The notes: generated by a model not told the origin, from the letters alone. A stretch of 44,176 nt of DNA from Herbinix sp. (GCA_029238935.1 JAQZBN010000076.1:1-44176), one strand, 5' to 3'. Numbered from the stretch's first letter, positions 7,289-17,243 are shown. A program made the numbers and translations.

Positions 7289-8901
7289 GAAGATTATATC
7301 GTATTATACCCTATTACTTATTAGCACTGGGAATTGCTGCGATTTCTGCTATCTTTGATGCCCAGGCAACAAGAAAAATGATGGCTGTATTAGATTATGC
7401 CCTAAAGGGTGATATTGAAACTGTGAAAGCCCAAGCCCCGGCACTGCTACTCTTTGCGGCAACGCTGGTTCCCCTTGGTATCCTGGTAGCGATGGCTAGT
7501 AATTTTTATAAAAGAAAGGCCAATGCCATATTAAAAAAATACTATGTGAATAAAGTATTTCAAAAGAACATTGCTGAATTTCAGAAGGAAAATAACGCAA
7601 AGTACCTTTCCAGTATGACCAATGATTTTAATGCGGTTGAAGCAAATCTGATCACAGGATTATACTCGGTTGGTAGCGGGATCGTAAATTTCATCGTGGG
7701 AATTTGGCTCCTATCTACCGTAGACAGTCGAATGATATTAATGGCCTTTGTGATTATTCTTATTAATATTATCATTTCCGTCGTAACATCAAAACCGATC
7801 AAGCGGGCATTCAAAGAACGCAGTGATATGTTTGATGGTTATACCTCCTATATCAAGGAAGTATTGTCGGCTTTTCATATCGTTAAGAATTATAACCTTC
7901 AGGAGAAGGTGACCGAAGACTATTATGATAAGAGCGACAAGATACAGCATAAGGGCTTTATTATTGAGAGACTGATCTCCTTCATTAATTGTTCGGAGCA
8001 TTTCCTCATGAATGGTTCCTTGTATGGAGTCATCTTAGGCGTAGGATATCTGGCGGTGACAGGTAAGATCACTGCAGGAGGTCTGCTCCTGGTATCAGAG
8101 GGAGTACAGAAGATGGCCTGGCCACTTTTTGAGATCAGCGAAAGTCTTCCAAAGCTGTTTTCCTCCGGCAATCTGATTAAGAAAATAGAAAAAACCCTGG
8201 AAAATGCAAATCAGTACATAGAAACTCATGATTTGCCTGAATTTAAGGAGAAGATAGAATTTAAAGATGTAGAATTTCATTATGAAGATGATGACCAATT
8301 AATTCTATCTGATATTAACTTAGAGGTGAAAAAGAATGGAAAATATCTGATCGTCGGACCCAGTGGTGGTGGAAAGTCCACACTGCTTAAACTATTTCGT
8401 AAATACTTTCATCCTACCGGAGGGACAATTCTGATCGATGGGCATGATTTAAAGGATGTTAAAAAGGATCAATATTTTTCCTTAGTGGCAAACATTGAAC
8501 AGCAGGTATTTATCTTTGAAGATACGGTAAAAAATAATATTACGCTCTATAAAGACTATTCCGATCAGGAGATTGATCATGCGATTGCAGCAGCAGGATT
8601 GACTGATTTCATAAACAATCTGCCCAAAGGACTGGATACGATTATTTATGATAACGGCAGGAATATCTCCGGCGGCGAACGAAGCCGAATTGTAATCGCC
8701 AGAGCATTGTTAAATAAAGCAAGTATCTTATTTATGGATGAAGCTTTTGCATCCTTAGATATGGAGCGGGCTAAGGAAATTGAGCAGACGATCCTGGATC
8801 TTCCGGATATCACAGTCATCAACGTGAGCCATGTTATTTTTAAAGATACCAAGCATCTGTATGATCGTATCTTAACTGTTAAGAAGACTATCTATTCGTA
8901 A
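7282..8901 (+). CDS. ABC exporter half-transporter, subunit 2
   Basis: 539 residues with the same architecture as its upstream partner: membrane domain (about 1-315), then a nucleotide-binding domain with Walker A GPSGGGKST (from about residue 359), signature ISGGERSR, Walker B ILFMDE, D-loop SLD and H-loop NVSHV. All catalytic residues of both subunits appear intact, so neither ATP site is obviously degenerate, unlike many heterodimeric exporters. The gene begins inside the last codons of subunit 1 and is closed by a strong terminator, so the operon is just these two genes. The substrate is unknown. Confidence 0.9.
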   Translation: MLRRLYRIIPYYLLALGIAAISAIFDAQATRKMMAVLDYALKGDIETVKAQAPALLLFAATLVPLGILVAMASNFYKRKANAILKKYYVNKVFQKNIAEFQKENNAKYLSSMTNDFNAVEANLITGLYSVGSGIVNFIVGIWLLSTVDSRMILMAFVIILINIIISVVTSKPIKRAFKERSDMFDGYTSYIKEVLSAFHIVKNYNLQEKVTEDYYDKSDKIQHKGFIIERLISFINCSEHFLMNGSLYGVILGVGYLAVTGKITAGGLLLVSEGVQKMAWPLFEISESLPKLFSSGNLIKKIEKTLENANQYIETHDLPEFKEKIEFKDVEFHYEDDDQLILSDINLEVKKNGKYLIVGPSGGGKSTLLKLFRKYFHPTGGTILIDGHDLKDVKKDQYFSLVANIEQQVFIFEDTVKNNITLYKDYSDQEIDHAIAAAGLTDFINNLPKGLDTIIYDNGRNISGGERSRIVIARALLNKASILFMDEAFASLDMERAKEIEQTILDLPDITVINVSHVIFKDTKHLYDRILTVKKTIYS

Positions 8902-8950
8902 TTTGTGAAGAACTATAAGTTGGTGGATATAACTAAATTGATCAATGTAA

Positions 8951-8991
8951 AAGATGATTAAGACAAGGAATTGTTTTAATCATCTTTTTTT
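8951..8991 (+). terminator. Strong terminator of the ABC exporter operon
   Basis: A 16-bp stem (8951-8966 with 8971-8986; one G-T wobble) closes a GGAA tetraloop and runs into seven T residues (8985-8991). Confidence 0.92.
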
Positions 8992-9347
8992 GTATCAATC
9001 ATTTCATATTATAGTTATGAAATTACGGATTAATTACTGCTTATCCTGATTTTTATATATTCATCCGTTGTTACGAACCAGTTTAATGAAGCATAAAGAA
9101 GTCATAATCTACAATATTTTTATTTATCAATGAAAAATTTCATAAAATTATAGATTTCTGGACATATTAATTACGTTACTGTTGAACAAGCTATTATTTT
9201 GTCCGAAAAAAGAGATCGAAAGTCAGAACATTTTTAAATCCTTGTACATAAATTTGCAATAAGGATATATACATAATTAGTATGGGTCAAAAGCGATTAG
9301 GATGATAGGGGATAGAAAAATAAAAAAGGGAGGTGAAAGGAGATTAT
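8992..9347 (+). other. Leader/intergenic region before the glycogen operon
   Basis: 356 bases, very AT rich, no gene. A promoter for glgB must lie here; the best -10 I can see is CATAAT (9272-9277) or TATATA (9266-9271), each with only a poor -35, so I do not call one. The ribosome site AAAGGAGA (9336-9343) fits an ATG at 9348. Confidence 0.4.
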
Positions 9348-11294
9348 ATGACAAAGAACTTACCTGATTTGATGAACGAAAAACAGATTTATTTATACCA
9401 TGAGGGCACAGATTATCGAAGTTATTCGATGTTAGGAGCGCATTTTATCACAGTTGACGGCACCAAGGGGGTAAGGTTTGCCGTTTGGGCTCCAAAAGCA
9501 CGTTTTGTCAGTGTGGTAGGCGATTTTAACGGATGGAATCCGGAGTGTAACCGAATGAATAAGATTAACAATTCAGGTATTTGGGAATTATTTATCCCCG
9601 GATTAGGTCAATACCAGCTCTATAAGTATGCGATCGGAACAGGTACCGGGAAAGTGTTATTTAAATATGATCCTTACGCGTTCTTCTCTGAAGTACGACC
9701 TCAGACTGCATCCATTCTCTATGACATGGATGGATATGCCTGGGGTGATTTTGAATGGGAACATAGCAAACAACAGTCGGTTCCTTATCATAAACCAATG
9801 TTAATTTATGAAGTACATTTAGGATCATGGAAGAGAAATGAAGACTCAGGCTTTTATAGTTATCTGCAATTAGCGAATGAACTAGTCGATTATGTTGTAG
9901 AGATGGGGTATACCCATATTGAACTGCTGCCGGTGGCGGAGCATCCCTTTGATGGATCCTGGGGATATCAGATTTTAGGGTATTATGCAGCAACCAGCAG
10001 ATATGGAACACCAAAAGATTTTATGTATTTTATTGATCAGTGTCATCAGAAGGGAATTGGAGTTATTCTGGATTGGGTACCGGGGCATTTTCCGAAGGAT
10101 GCAGCCGGTTTAGCAAAATTTGACGGTACAGCTTTGTACGAGCATGAAGATCCAAGGTTGGGGGAACAACCTCAATGGGGAACCTTGATATTTAATTACG
10201 GTCGTCATGAAGTAAAGAGCTTTTTGATATCAAATCTATTATTTTGGTTGGAGTATTATCATGTGGACGGTTTCCGGGTGGATGCCGTTGCCAGTATGTT
10301 GTATTTGGATTACGGCGGGAAAGAATATCTCCCGAACCGATACGGTGGAAGAGAAAATTTAGATGCAGTGGAATTTATGAAGGAAATGAATGAAGCAGTG
10401 TATTTGAACTATCCGAGTACACTAATGATCGCTGAAGAATCCAGTGAGTGGCCAATGACTACCATGCCTACTTATCTGGGAGGTCTGGGCTTTAATTACA
10501 AATGGAACATGGGTTGGATGAATGATATTTTAAAATACGTTTCCATAGATCCTCTTGGGCGAAAATGGAATCATAATCTTCTTACCTTCTCACTGATGTA
10601 TGCATTTTCAGAAAACTTTATACTTCCCTTATCCCATGATGAAGTAGTACATGGGAAGTGTTCCCTTCTGAATAAAATGCCGGGAGATTATAATGCCAAA
10701 TTTGCAGGTCTTCGCAGCCTGTTTGGTTTTATGCAGGCACATCCCGGTAAGAAGCTTACCTTTATGGGCGGGGAGTTTGGCCAATTTATTGAATGGAATT
10801 TTGAAAAGGGATTGGACTGGCAGTTACTTGATTACGAAATGCATCAAAAACTGCATACCTATGTGAAAGACTTAAATCATTTTTACCTGGAAGTAAAGTG
10901 CCTGTGGGAAGTGGATCACAGCTGGGATGGTTTTCAATGGATTGTCACAGATGATGTTACGCAAAGTGTGATTGCATTTGTCAGAAAGGGCAAAGAGCAG
11001 GAAGACTTCTTAATTGTGTTGGTTAATTTTACTCCGGTGCCAAGGCATGATTACCGAATTGGAGTTCCGAAGGCTTCCTATTATACTGAAGTTTTTAACA
11101 GTGATGATACTAAATTTGGAGGCTTGGGAATTAAGAATGAAGGGGAGATTGTAATCGAACCGATGGAAAGTCACTCCTTTGATCAATCCATTACATTATC
11201 CTTACCGGGCTTGTCATCGATTTATCTAAAACCGGTATTTATTGATTCAATGAATAGTGAGGATAAGATCACAATACAATCAGATCATGAATAA
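9348..11294 (+). CDS. glgB: 1,4-alpha-glucan branching enzyme GlgB
   Basis: 648 residues. An N-terminal CBM48-type domain ('FAVWAPKARFVSVVGDFNGWN') is followed by the GH13 barrel. The catalytic residues are visible: nucleophile D312 in FRVDAV, acid E363 in IAEESS, and D431 in SHDEVVHGK. GlgB cuts alpha-1,4 chains and re-attaches them by alpha-1,6 bonds, creating glycogen branches in the cytoplasm. I choose ATG at 9348 because AAAGGAGA lies 5-6 bases before it; a GTG five codons upstream overlaps its own would-be ribosome site. It is the first gene of the glycogen operon; glgC starts 54 bases later behind its own AAGGAGG. Confidence 0.96.
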   Translation: MTKNLPDLMNEKQIYLYHEGTDYRSYSMLGAHFITVDGTKGVRFAVWAPKARFVSVVGDFNGWNPECNRMNKINNSGIWELFIPGLGQYQLYKYAIGTGTGKVLFKYDPYAFFSEVRPQTASILYDMDGYAWGDFEWEHSKQQSVPYHKPMLIYEVHLGSWKRNEDSGFYSYLQLANELVDYVVEMGYTHIELLPVAEHPFDGSWGYQILGYYAATSRYGTPKDFMYFIDQCHQKGIGVILDWVPGHFPKDAAGLAKFDGTALYEHEDPRLGEQPQWGTLIFNYGRHEVKSFLISNLLFWLEYYHVDGFRVDAVASMLYLDYGGKEYLPNRYGGRENLDAVEFMKEMNEAVYLNYPSTLMIAEESSEWPMTTMPTYLGGLGFNYKWNMGWMNDILKYVSIDPLGRKWNHNLLTFSLMYAFSENFILPLSHDEVVHGKCSLLNKMPGDYNAKFAGLRSLFGFMQAHPGKKLTFMGGEFGQFIEWNFEKGLDWQLLDYEMHQKLHTYVKDLNHFYLEVKCLWEVDHSWDGFQWIVTDDVTQSVIAFVRKGKEQEDFLIVLVNFTPVPRHDYRIGVPKASYYTEVFNSDDTKFGGLGIKNEGEIVIEPMESHSFDQSITLSLPGLSSIYLKPVFIDSMNSEDKITIQSDHE

Positions 11295-11348
11295 GTACAA
11301 AAGATAAGGTTCTCTAGAGGAAAATTATTAATTAAAGGAGGCCTAGTT

Positions 11349-12611
11349 ATGGTGTCGAAAGAGTGTGTAGCTATGCTGCTCGCCGGCGGGCAGGGAAGCA
11401 GACTGGGGGTATTGACGAAGAATGTGGCAAAACCTGCTGTGCCCTTTGGTGGGAAGTATCGTATTATTGATTTTCCATTAAGTAACTGCACGAATTCCAG
11501 TATTGAAACGGTAGGGGTATTGACGCAATACCAACCGTTGAAATTAAATTCCTATATTGGAATAGGACAGCCTTGGGACTTGGACCGATTAAACGGTGGA
11601 GTAACGATTCTTCCGCCATACATGAAACAGACAGCCGGGGAGTGGTATACCGGAACTGCCAATGCAATATGTCAGAATATACAGTTTATCGAAGGATATC
11701 ATCCGGAGTATGTTTTGATTTTATCCGGGGATCAGATCTATAAGATGGATTATGCCATGATGCTCGAATACCATAAGCAAAAGAAAGCGGATGTGACGAT
11801 TGCAATCCTTCAGGTTCCTTGGGAAGATGCCAGCCGGTTTGGAATTATGAATACCGAGGAGGATAATCGGATCTATGAATTTGTTGAAAAACCAAAGAAC
11901 CCAATCAGCAATAAAGCATCCATGGGCATTTACATATTCCGCTGGGATCTTCTAAAGAGATACCTGATTGAGGATCAAAAGAAGGAGGGTTCCAGTAATG
12001 ATTTCGGAAAAAATATTATTCCGGAAATGTTAAAGAATGGAGAGCGTCTTTATGCTTATGAATTTAACGGCTATTGGAAAGATGTTGGAACGATTCAAAG
12101 CCTATGGGAAGCAAATATGGATTTGCTAAAGGATGATCCGGAACTGGATCTTTATGATCCTAATTGGAGGATCTATTCTAGAAATCCTGTAGAACCACCT
12201 CATTATATTGCCCCTGGTGCATCGGTAAGACGTTGTATCATTACGGAAGGCTGCATTATCATGGGAGAAGTGGATCACAGTGTTTTGTTTGCAGGGGTAT
12301 GCTTGGGAGAAGGCTCGACTATTCGCAATTCTATCTTAATGCCAAACGTAAGAGTTGGAAGGAACACAATCATAGAAAATGCGATCATAGCGGAAAATAC
12401 GGTCATTGGAGACCATTGCCATATCGGGTATAAACGCAGTGGTCAGGAACGATCTACCTATTGCAGCACCGGTTGTGATATTACAGTGATAGGAGAAGAA
12501 ATTACGATTCCAGAAGGTACGAAACTGGGAAGAGGTATCATGATAGAAACCTATGAGTGTATTGCAGATGAGGATGATACTATGAATTTAAACGGGGAGG
12601 GAATCATATGA
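11349..12611 (+). CDS. glgC: Glucose-1-phosphate adenylyltransferase, catalytic subunit GlgC
   Basis: 420 residues. The N-terminal nucleotidyltransferase loop LAGGQGSRLGVLT and the following 'KPAVPFGGKYRIIDF' are intact, as is the sugar-binding 'VEKP' region. The C-terminal third is a left-handed beta helix of hexapeptide-like repeats. The enzyme makes ADP-glucose from glucose-1-phosphate and ATP, the committed step of glycogen synthesis. Its stop overlaps the start of glgD by 4 bases (ATGA), indicating coupled translation of the two subunits, as expected for the GlgC/GlgD heterotetramer of Firmicutes. Confidence 0.96.
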   Translation: MVSKECVAMLLAGGQGSRLGVLTKNVAKPAVPFGGKYRIIDFPLSNCTNSSIETVGVLTQYQPLKLNSYIGIGQPWDLDRLNGGVTILPPYMKQTAGEWYTGTANAICQNIQFIEGYHPEYVLILSGDQIYKMDYAMMLEYHKQKKADVTIAILQVPWEDASRFGIMNTEEDNRIYEFVEKPKNPISNKASMGIYIFRWDLLKRYLIEDQKKEGSSNDFGKNIIPEMLKNGERLYAYEFNGYWKDVGTIQSLWEANMDLLKDDPELDLYDPNWRIYSRNPVEPPHYIAPGASVRRCIITEGCIIMGEVDHSVLFAGVCLGEGSTIRNSILMPNVRVGRNTIIENAIIAENTVIGDHCHIGYKRSGQERSTYCSTGCDITVIGEEITIPEGTKLGRGIMIETYECIADEDDTMNLNGEGII

Positions 12612-13729
12612 GAGATACCCTAGGAATTATCTATACCGGAGATAGTGATGCCAGCTTGGAAGAACTCACTCTGTTTCGTTCTGTAGCTGCCGTACCTTTT
12701 GGTGGAAGATATCGTATCATTGATTTTATTCTATCTAATATGATAAATTCCGGAATTATCAATGTCGGTTTAATTACACAAAACAATTATCAATCCTTAC
12801 TTGATCATTTGGATTCGGGCAAGCAATGGGATCTGGATCGGAAGCGGGGCGGTCTATTTATCCTGCCACCCTATGTCAGTCATGATAAGAACGGCTGGTA
12901 TCGAGGTGAAATCGATGCTTTTCATAATATTATGTCTTACATAAGGAAGAGTCCTCAGAATTATGTCGTTATCTCGGGAAGTTCCATGGTATGTAATCTT
13001 ACATATAACGATGCAATGGAATTTCATAAAAAGAATAAAGCAGATATTACGGTGATTTATAAAGAAGAGAAGAAGGCCAGTGTGGAGGACTTATCAAAAC
13101 ACACGTTAATAAGAACCAAGGAGGATAATCGTATCTGGGATATTGAAGTTACGCCTTCTGCACCAAAATCCAATAAAATATCCATGGAAATGTATATTAT
13201 TGAGAAGAAATTGTTCATGTATCTGATCGAAGAATGTGCAGCCAGAGGACAACATGATTTTATTAAAGACATCTTAATTAAAAAACTGGATAAGCTTAAG
13301 ATATATGGTTATCCTTATGAAGGGTATCTGGCAAAAATCGATAGTATCCGGTCTTATTTTAAACATAATATGGAATTATTTAATCTAAAGAATTTCTATG
13401 AATTATTCCATAATGCAGGACTGATTTATACCAAAGTCAAGGATGAAGTTCCTGCAAAATACGGTATTAACGCAAGAGCAGTGAACTCTCTTGTAGCGGA
13501 TGGAAGTGTGATCGAAGGTCAGATTGAAAATTGCATCGTCTTTCGAGGAGTTAGAATCGAAGAAGGAGCTGTAATAAAAAACAGCATTATCATGCAAAAT
13601 ACTGAGATACAGGAAAAAGCAATCCTTGAGAATGTAATCCTTGATAAAGAGGTCATCATTCGTAAGGGAAGGCGATTGATCGGTCAGGAAAATTATCCGG
13701 TAGTCATTCGTAAGAAAGCGGTTATTTAA
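12608..13729 (+). CDS. glgD: Glucose-1-phosphate adenylyltransferase, regulatory subunit GlgD
   Basis: 373 residues, related to GlgC along its length ('VPFGGRYRIIDFILSN', 'DLDRKRGGLFILPPY', C-terminal hexapeptide repeats), but the glycine-rich catalytic loop is replaced by 'GIIYTGDSDASLEEL'. That loss, together with the shorter length, is the mark of GlgD, a non-catalytic subunit that raises GlgC activity. It is coupled to glgC by a 4-base overlap; glgA follows after 10 bases with AAGGAGG. Confidence 0.95.
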   Translation: MRDTLGIIYTGDSDASLEELTLFRSVAAVPFGGRYRIIDFILSNMINSGIINVGLITQNNYQSLLDHLDSGKQWDLDRKRGGLFILPPYVSHDKNGWYRGEIDAFHNIMSYIRKSPQNYVVISGSSMVCNLTYNDAMEFHKKNKADITVIYKEEKKASVEDLSKHTLIRTKEDNRIWDIEVTPSAPKSNKISMEMYIIEKKLFMYLIEECAARGQHDFIKDILIKKLDKLKIYGYPYEGYLAKIDSIRSYFKHNMELFNLKNFYELFHNAGLIYTKVKDEVPAKYGINARAVNSLVADGSVIEGQIENCIVFRGVRIEEGAVIKNSIIMQNTEIQEKAILENVILDKEVIIRKGRRLIGQENYPVVIRKKAVI

Positions 13730-13739
13730 GGAGGTAATT

Positions 13740-15182
13740 ATGTTAAAGATATTAATGGCTGCTTCGGAAGCAAGTCCTTATGCCAAAACCGGAGGGCTTG
13801 CAGATGTTCTTGGGTCACTTCCGGCAGCGCTGCTAAAACAGGGAGCTGATGTCAGAGTCATTATGCCAAAGTACAGTTCCATTCCCTCTGAATTAAAGGA
13901 AGGGATACATCATCGTTGTTATTCTTATGTAAGAATGGGATGGAGAAATCAGTACTGCGGCATTGAGGAGGCAGAGTATCGTGGTGTAACCTATTATTTT
14001 ATTGATAACCAGTATTATTTCAATAGAGATAACCTGTATGGTTATGGGGATGATGGTGAACGATTTGCATTCTTCTGCCAGGCAGTCCTGGCGGCTCTTC
14101 ATCAACTGGATTTTATTCCGGATGTACTTCATTGTCATGATTGGCAGGCGGGGATGATACCGGTGCTGTTAGAGGCAAAATATCGTTGTCAGGAACCATA
14201 TCATAATATAGCAACAATGTTTTCCATTCATAATTTAAAATACCAAGGGGTGTATGGAATGAATCATTTCAATGATTGGTTTTCCCTAGGCGAAGAGTTC
14301 TTTACTCCGGATAAACTGGAGTTTTACGGAGGGGCGTCCTTCTTAAAGGGCGGACTTTTGTATTCACACATTCTTACAACAGTAAGTCAAAGCTATGCCA
14401 ATGAAATTCAAAATTCCTTTTATGGGGAGCAGATGGATGGACTTTTAAGGGCAAGGCAGAATAGCTTGCATGGTATTGTGAACGGAATCGATTACGAGGA
14501 ATTTAATCCTGAGACTGATCCGCTTTTGTATTGTACCTTTTCCAAGGACAATATGGATGGCAAGAAGGAAAATAAAATTAATTTACAAAGAGATCTTCAG
14601 CTTCCTGTGGATGGAGAGCTTCCGATGATTGGTCTGATATCCCGTTTGGTGGATCAGAAAGGGCTAGATTTGATTGCCCATGTGTTAGGAGATATCTTAC
14701 GTTATCCAGTACAATTAGTGGTCCTTGGAAGTGGTAGTGAAAAATACGAGAGATTATTTCAAGATGCGGTAAATCAGTATCCAGGAAAAGTGTCAGCCAA
14801 TATACGTTTTGATAATACCTTGGCTCATCGTATTTATGCAGGAGCGGACTTATTTTTAATGCCGTCCCTCTTTGAACCCTGTGGCTTGGGTCAAATGATT
14901 AGTATGAGATATGGAACGCTTCCGATTGTTCGGGAGACCGGAGGTCTTTTGGATACGGTCAATGCTTACAATGAGTATACCGGAGAGGGAAACGGATTTC
15001 GTTTTCATAATTACAATGCCCATGAGATGCTTTTTACAATTGAGCGAGCATTGCACCTGTATCAGAATAAAGAAGTATGGAGCAAATTACAATACGCTGC
15101 AATGAGCAGTGATTACAGCTGGCAGGTTTCAGCATGCCGCTATATGGATTTGTACCAATCACTTCACCATTACTTTCAATAA
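13740..15182 (+). CDS. glgA: Glycogen synthase GlgA (GT5), canonical copy
   Basis: 480 residues, the usual GlgA length. The ADP-glucose-binding KTGGLADVLGSLP begins at K16. Other conserved elements are HCHDWQAG, the 'SIHNLKYQG' histidine, 'SRLVDQKGLDL' (Arg and Lys of the donor site) and FEPCGLGQ with the catalytic-site Glu. It transfers glucose from ADP-glucose to the non-reducing end of alpha-1,4-glucan. It is the fourth gene of the operon; the next glycogen-synthase gene starts 14 bases after its stop. Confidence 0.95.
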   Translation: MLKILMAASEASPYAKTGGLADVLGSLPAALLKQGADVRVIMPKYSSIPSELKEGIHHRCYSYVRMGWRNQYCGIEEAEYRGVTYYFIDNQYYFNRDNLYGYGDDGERFAFFCQAVLAALHQLDFIPDVLHCHDWQAGMIPVLLEAKYRCQEPYHNIATMFSIHNLKYQGVYGMNHFNDWFSLGEEFFTPDKLEFYGGASFLKGGLLYSHILTTVSQSYANEIQNSFYGEQMDGLLRARQNSLHGIVNGIDYEEFNPETDPLLYCTFSKDNMDGKKENKINLQRDLQLPVDGELPMIGLISRLVDQKGLDLIAHVLGDILRYPVQLVVLGSGSEKYERLFQDAVNQYPGKVSANIRFDNTLAHRIYAGADLFLMPSLFEPCGLGQMISMRYGTLPIVRETGGLLDTVNAYNEYTGEGNGFRFHNYNAHEMLFTIERALHLYQNKEVWSKLQYAAMSSDYSWQVSACRYMDLYQSLHHYFQ

Positions 15183-15196
15183 GGAGGAGTAACAAA

Positions 15197-16615
15197 TTGA
15201 ATCATAAGATAAAGATTTTGTATGTTACAGCAGAGATTGCTCCCTTTGCCAGTGCGGGAGGTCTTGGTCTCATCGGCGAAAGCCTTCCGCGAGCGTTGCA
15301 AGACACCAAAGGTATTGAGGTCTGCCGGGTCATGCCTCATTATAAATCGGTGGAAGAGAAGCTTAAATTTCTCGTTGATTTCCCGGTTCCTATGGGAACC
15401 GGCTATGAAGGCTGTGTATTGAAAGCGGATTCGGACAGAAAAAAATTCGTCACTTATTTTATTCAAAATGATCGATATTTTTATCGGGATAATATCTATG
15501 GATATGAGGATGATGGTTTTCGTTTCTTTTTCTTTTGTCAGGCGGTTGTTGAAATGCTGGAACATATCTCCTTTGAACCGGATATTATTCATTGCAATGA
15601 CTGGCATACCGGATTTTTGCCGTTACTTTTAAAGAGAAAGTATCCGAATTTGAAAACCTTATATACCATTCATAATATCGCTTATCATGGTTTTGTTCCG
15701 GATTCAATGCTAACCGGATTACTGACTGATATGGAAAAGTTTCAATTGGGATGGCCGGAGTGGTTAAATTTTATGAAAGCCGGGATTCTTTATGCTGACC
15801 GGGTATCTACGGTAAGTCCAAGTTATAGCAAGGAAATAACACAACCGGGCTTAGGCAGCGGTATGGAGCGTTTCCTTCGTATGAGAAAAGAGGGTATTGC
15901 AGGAATTTTGAATGGGATTGATCAGGATGCTTATGACCCTATGGTAGATCTGGAACTTACGAGTACCTACAGCAGTAGGAACTTTGAAGATAAGAAAAAG
16001 AATAAGAGCGCACTTCTTTCGAGTTATCAATTATCAGATACGGGGCTGCCACTGATTGCAATCGTAACCCGATTGGTTCCGGAAAAAGGAATTGATCTCA
16101 TTCTGAAGGCGTTTCAACTGATGGATATGAGTGCCTTTCAGTTTATCCTTTTAGGAACTGGAGGTACGAATTATCATGATATTTGGTATAGTGTTGCTAA
16201 AGCATATCCCGACAACATTGTGGTTGATTTTGAGTATACCCCGGCAAAGGCCAGAAAAATATATGCAGCCTGTGATATCTATCTGATGCCATCCCAATAT
16301 GAACCCTGCGGTTTAGGGCAGCTTTATGCAATGCGATATGGTGCAGTACCGGTGATCAACCCGGTTGGGGGATTAAAGGATACTATTGTGGATAACGCTG
16401 GAGAAAATGAGAACCCTTGTGGATTTCATATGGAAAATTGGACAGCGGATGCTCTGGCGGATGCTCTGGATTTGGCCTTGGAGACCTATCATTCACCAGA
16501 ATGGCCGGTTCTTGTGAAGAACTGTATGACCTACGACAGCTCTTGGGGGAGAAGTGTAAAAGAATATAAAAAGTTGTATGAAGAAATAATCACGATTGAA
16601 AAAGAAGAGCAATAA
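15197..16615 (+). CDS. Second glycogen synthase-like protein (GT5) with altered KTGGL motif
   Basis: 472 residues. The start is TTG at 15197, placed 9 bases after AGGAGG (15182-15187); an in-frame ATG at 15134 lies inside glgA and lacks a ribosome site. It is a full-length GT5 paralogue keeping HCNDWHTG, 'TIHNIAYHG', 'TRLVPEKGIDL' and YEPCGLGQ. The N-terminal motif is ASAGGLGLIGESLP: the lysine that contacts ADP-glucose (K15 in Escherichia coli GlgA, K16 in the upstream copy) is S19. In E. coli GlgA this lysine is important for ADP-glucose affinity, so this copy may use another donor, have low affinity, or act as a partner of GlgA. Last gene of the operon, followed by a long-stem terminator. 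Confidence 0.9.
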   Translation: MNHKIKILYVTAEIAPFASAGGLGLIGESLPRALQDTKGIEVCRVMPHYKSVEEKLKFLVDFPVPMGTGYEGCVLKADSDRKKFVTYFIQNDRYFYRDNIYGYEDDGFRFFFFCQAVVEMLEHISFEPDIIHCNDWHTGFLPLLLKRKYPNLKTLYTIHNIAYHGFVPDSMLTGLLTDMEKFQLGWPEWLNFMKAGILYADRVSTVSPSYSKEITQPGLGSGMERFLRMRKEGIAGILNGIDQDAYDPMVDLELTSTYSSRNFEDKKKNKSALLSSYQLSDTGLPLIAIVTRLVPEKGIDLILKAFQLMDMSAFQFILLGTGGTNYHDIWYSVAKAYPDNIVVDFEYTPAKARKIYAACDIYLMPSQYEPCGLGQLYAMRYGAVPVINPVGGLKDTIVDNAGENENPCGFHMENWTADALADALDLALETYHSPEWPVLVKNCMTYDSSWGRSVKEYKKLYEEIITIEKEEQ

Positions 16616-16619
16616 ATAT

Positions 16620-16674
16620 CGGTGGGATATGGTTTGAAAGATACAAAACAATACAAATCATATTCCACCGTTTT
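16620..16674 (+). terminator. Terminator of the glycogen operon
   Basis: A 17-bp stem (16620-16636 with 16654-16670, two G-T wobbles) is followed by TTTT. It sits between convergent genes and may also serve msrC on the minus strand. Confidence 0.75.
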
Positions 16675-16742
16675 GTATTAAATATCACAAAAAGCTGATC
16701 GGAATTCAAAATTAATTTAGTCACATCGATCGTACCTATCTA

Positions 16743-17243
16743 CTATAAAAACTCTCTCCAGTTACATCCTTGTTCAATCAGTTTTACCACTTGTTCGAGA
16801 CCGGATTGATCCTTAGAATCAAAACGGCCTATCATAGGGCTATCAATATCTAAAACCCCAACAATTTTACCATTTCCATGGATGGGTATCACTATTTCCG
16901 AGCGGGATGCACTATCGCAGGCTATGTGACCAGGAAATTGGTGAACATCAAACACTAACTGAGTCAGATCCAAGGCAACTGCTGAACCACATACTCCTTT
17001 TCCTACAGGAATATGAATGCAGGCAGGTTTTCCTTGGAAGGGTCCTAAAAGTAACTCACCATTTTTCATCAGATAAAAACCGACCCAATTAATATCTACT
17101 AAGGCAAGGTTAAGTAAAGCGGATACATTACCAAGATTGGGAATGAGGTTTTCTTCATTTTCCATCAAAGCTTCTATCTGTGCCAATATTAATCGGTAAC
17201 ATTCTTCTTTGTCCTGAGGGTACATAGATTCTAATTCTTTCAT
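16743..17243 (-). CDS. msrC: Free methionine-(R)-sulfoxide reductase (GAF domain, fRMsr)
   Basis: 166 residues forming a single GAF domain with the fRMsr signatures: NWVGFY, LGPFQGKPAC, GKGVCG and HIACDSASRSEIVIP. The three conserved cysteines are C75, C85 and C109; in the family they carry out reduction and disulfide exchange. The enzyme repairs free Met-(R)-sulfoxide in the cytoplasm, a defence against oxidants, which fits the rubrerythrin elsewhere in the window. It starts 126 bases after the stop of the upstream ComEC-like gene, on the same strand, and could share a transcript. Good ribosome site (AAAAGGAG). Confidence 0.93.
   Translation of the reverse strand: MKELESMYPQDKEECYRLILAQIEALMENEENLIPNLGNVSALLNLALVDINWVGFYLMKNGELLLGPFQGKPACIHIPVGKGVCGSAVALDLTQLVFDVHQFPGHIACDSASRSEIVIPIHGNGKIVGVLDIDSPMIGRFDSKDQSGLEQVVKLIEQGCNWREFL

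Noticed and set aside
15134..15196. ATG start of the second glycogen synthase inside glgA
   Set aside because: No ribosome site; the TTG at 15197 follows AGGAGG and starts at the conserved N-terminus.
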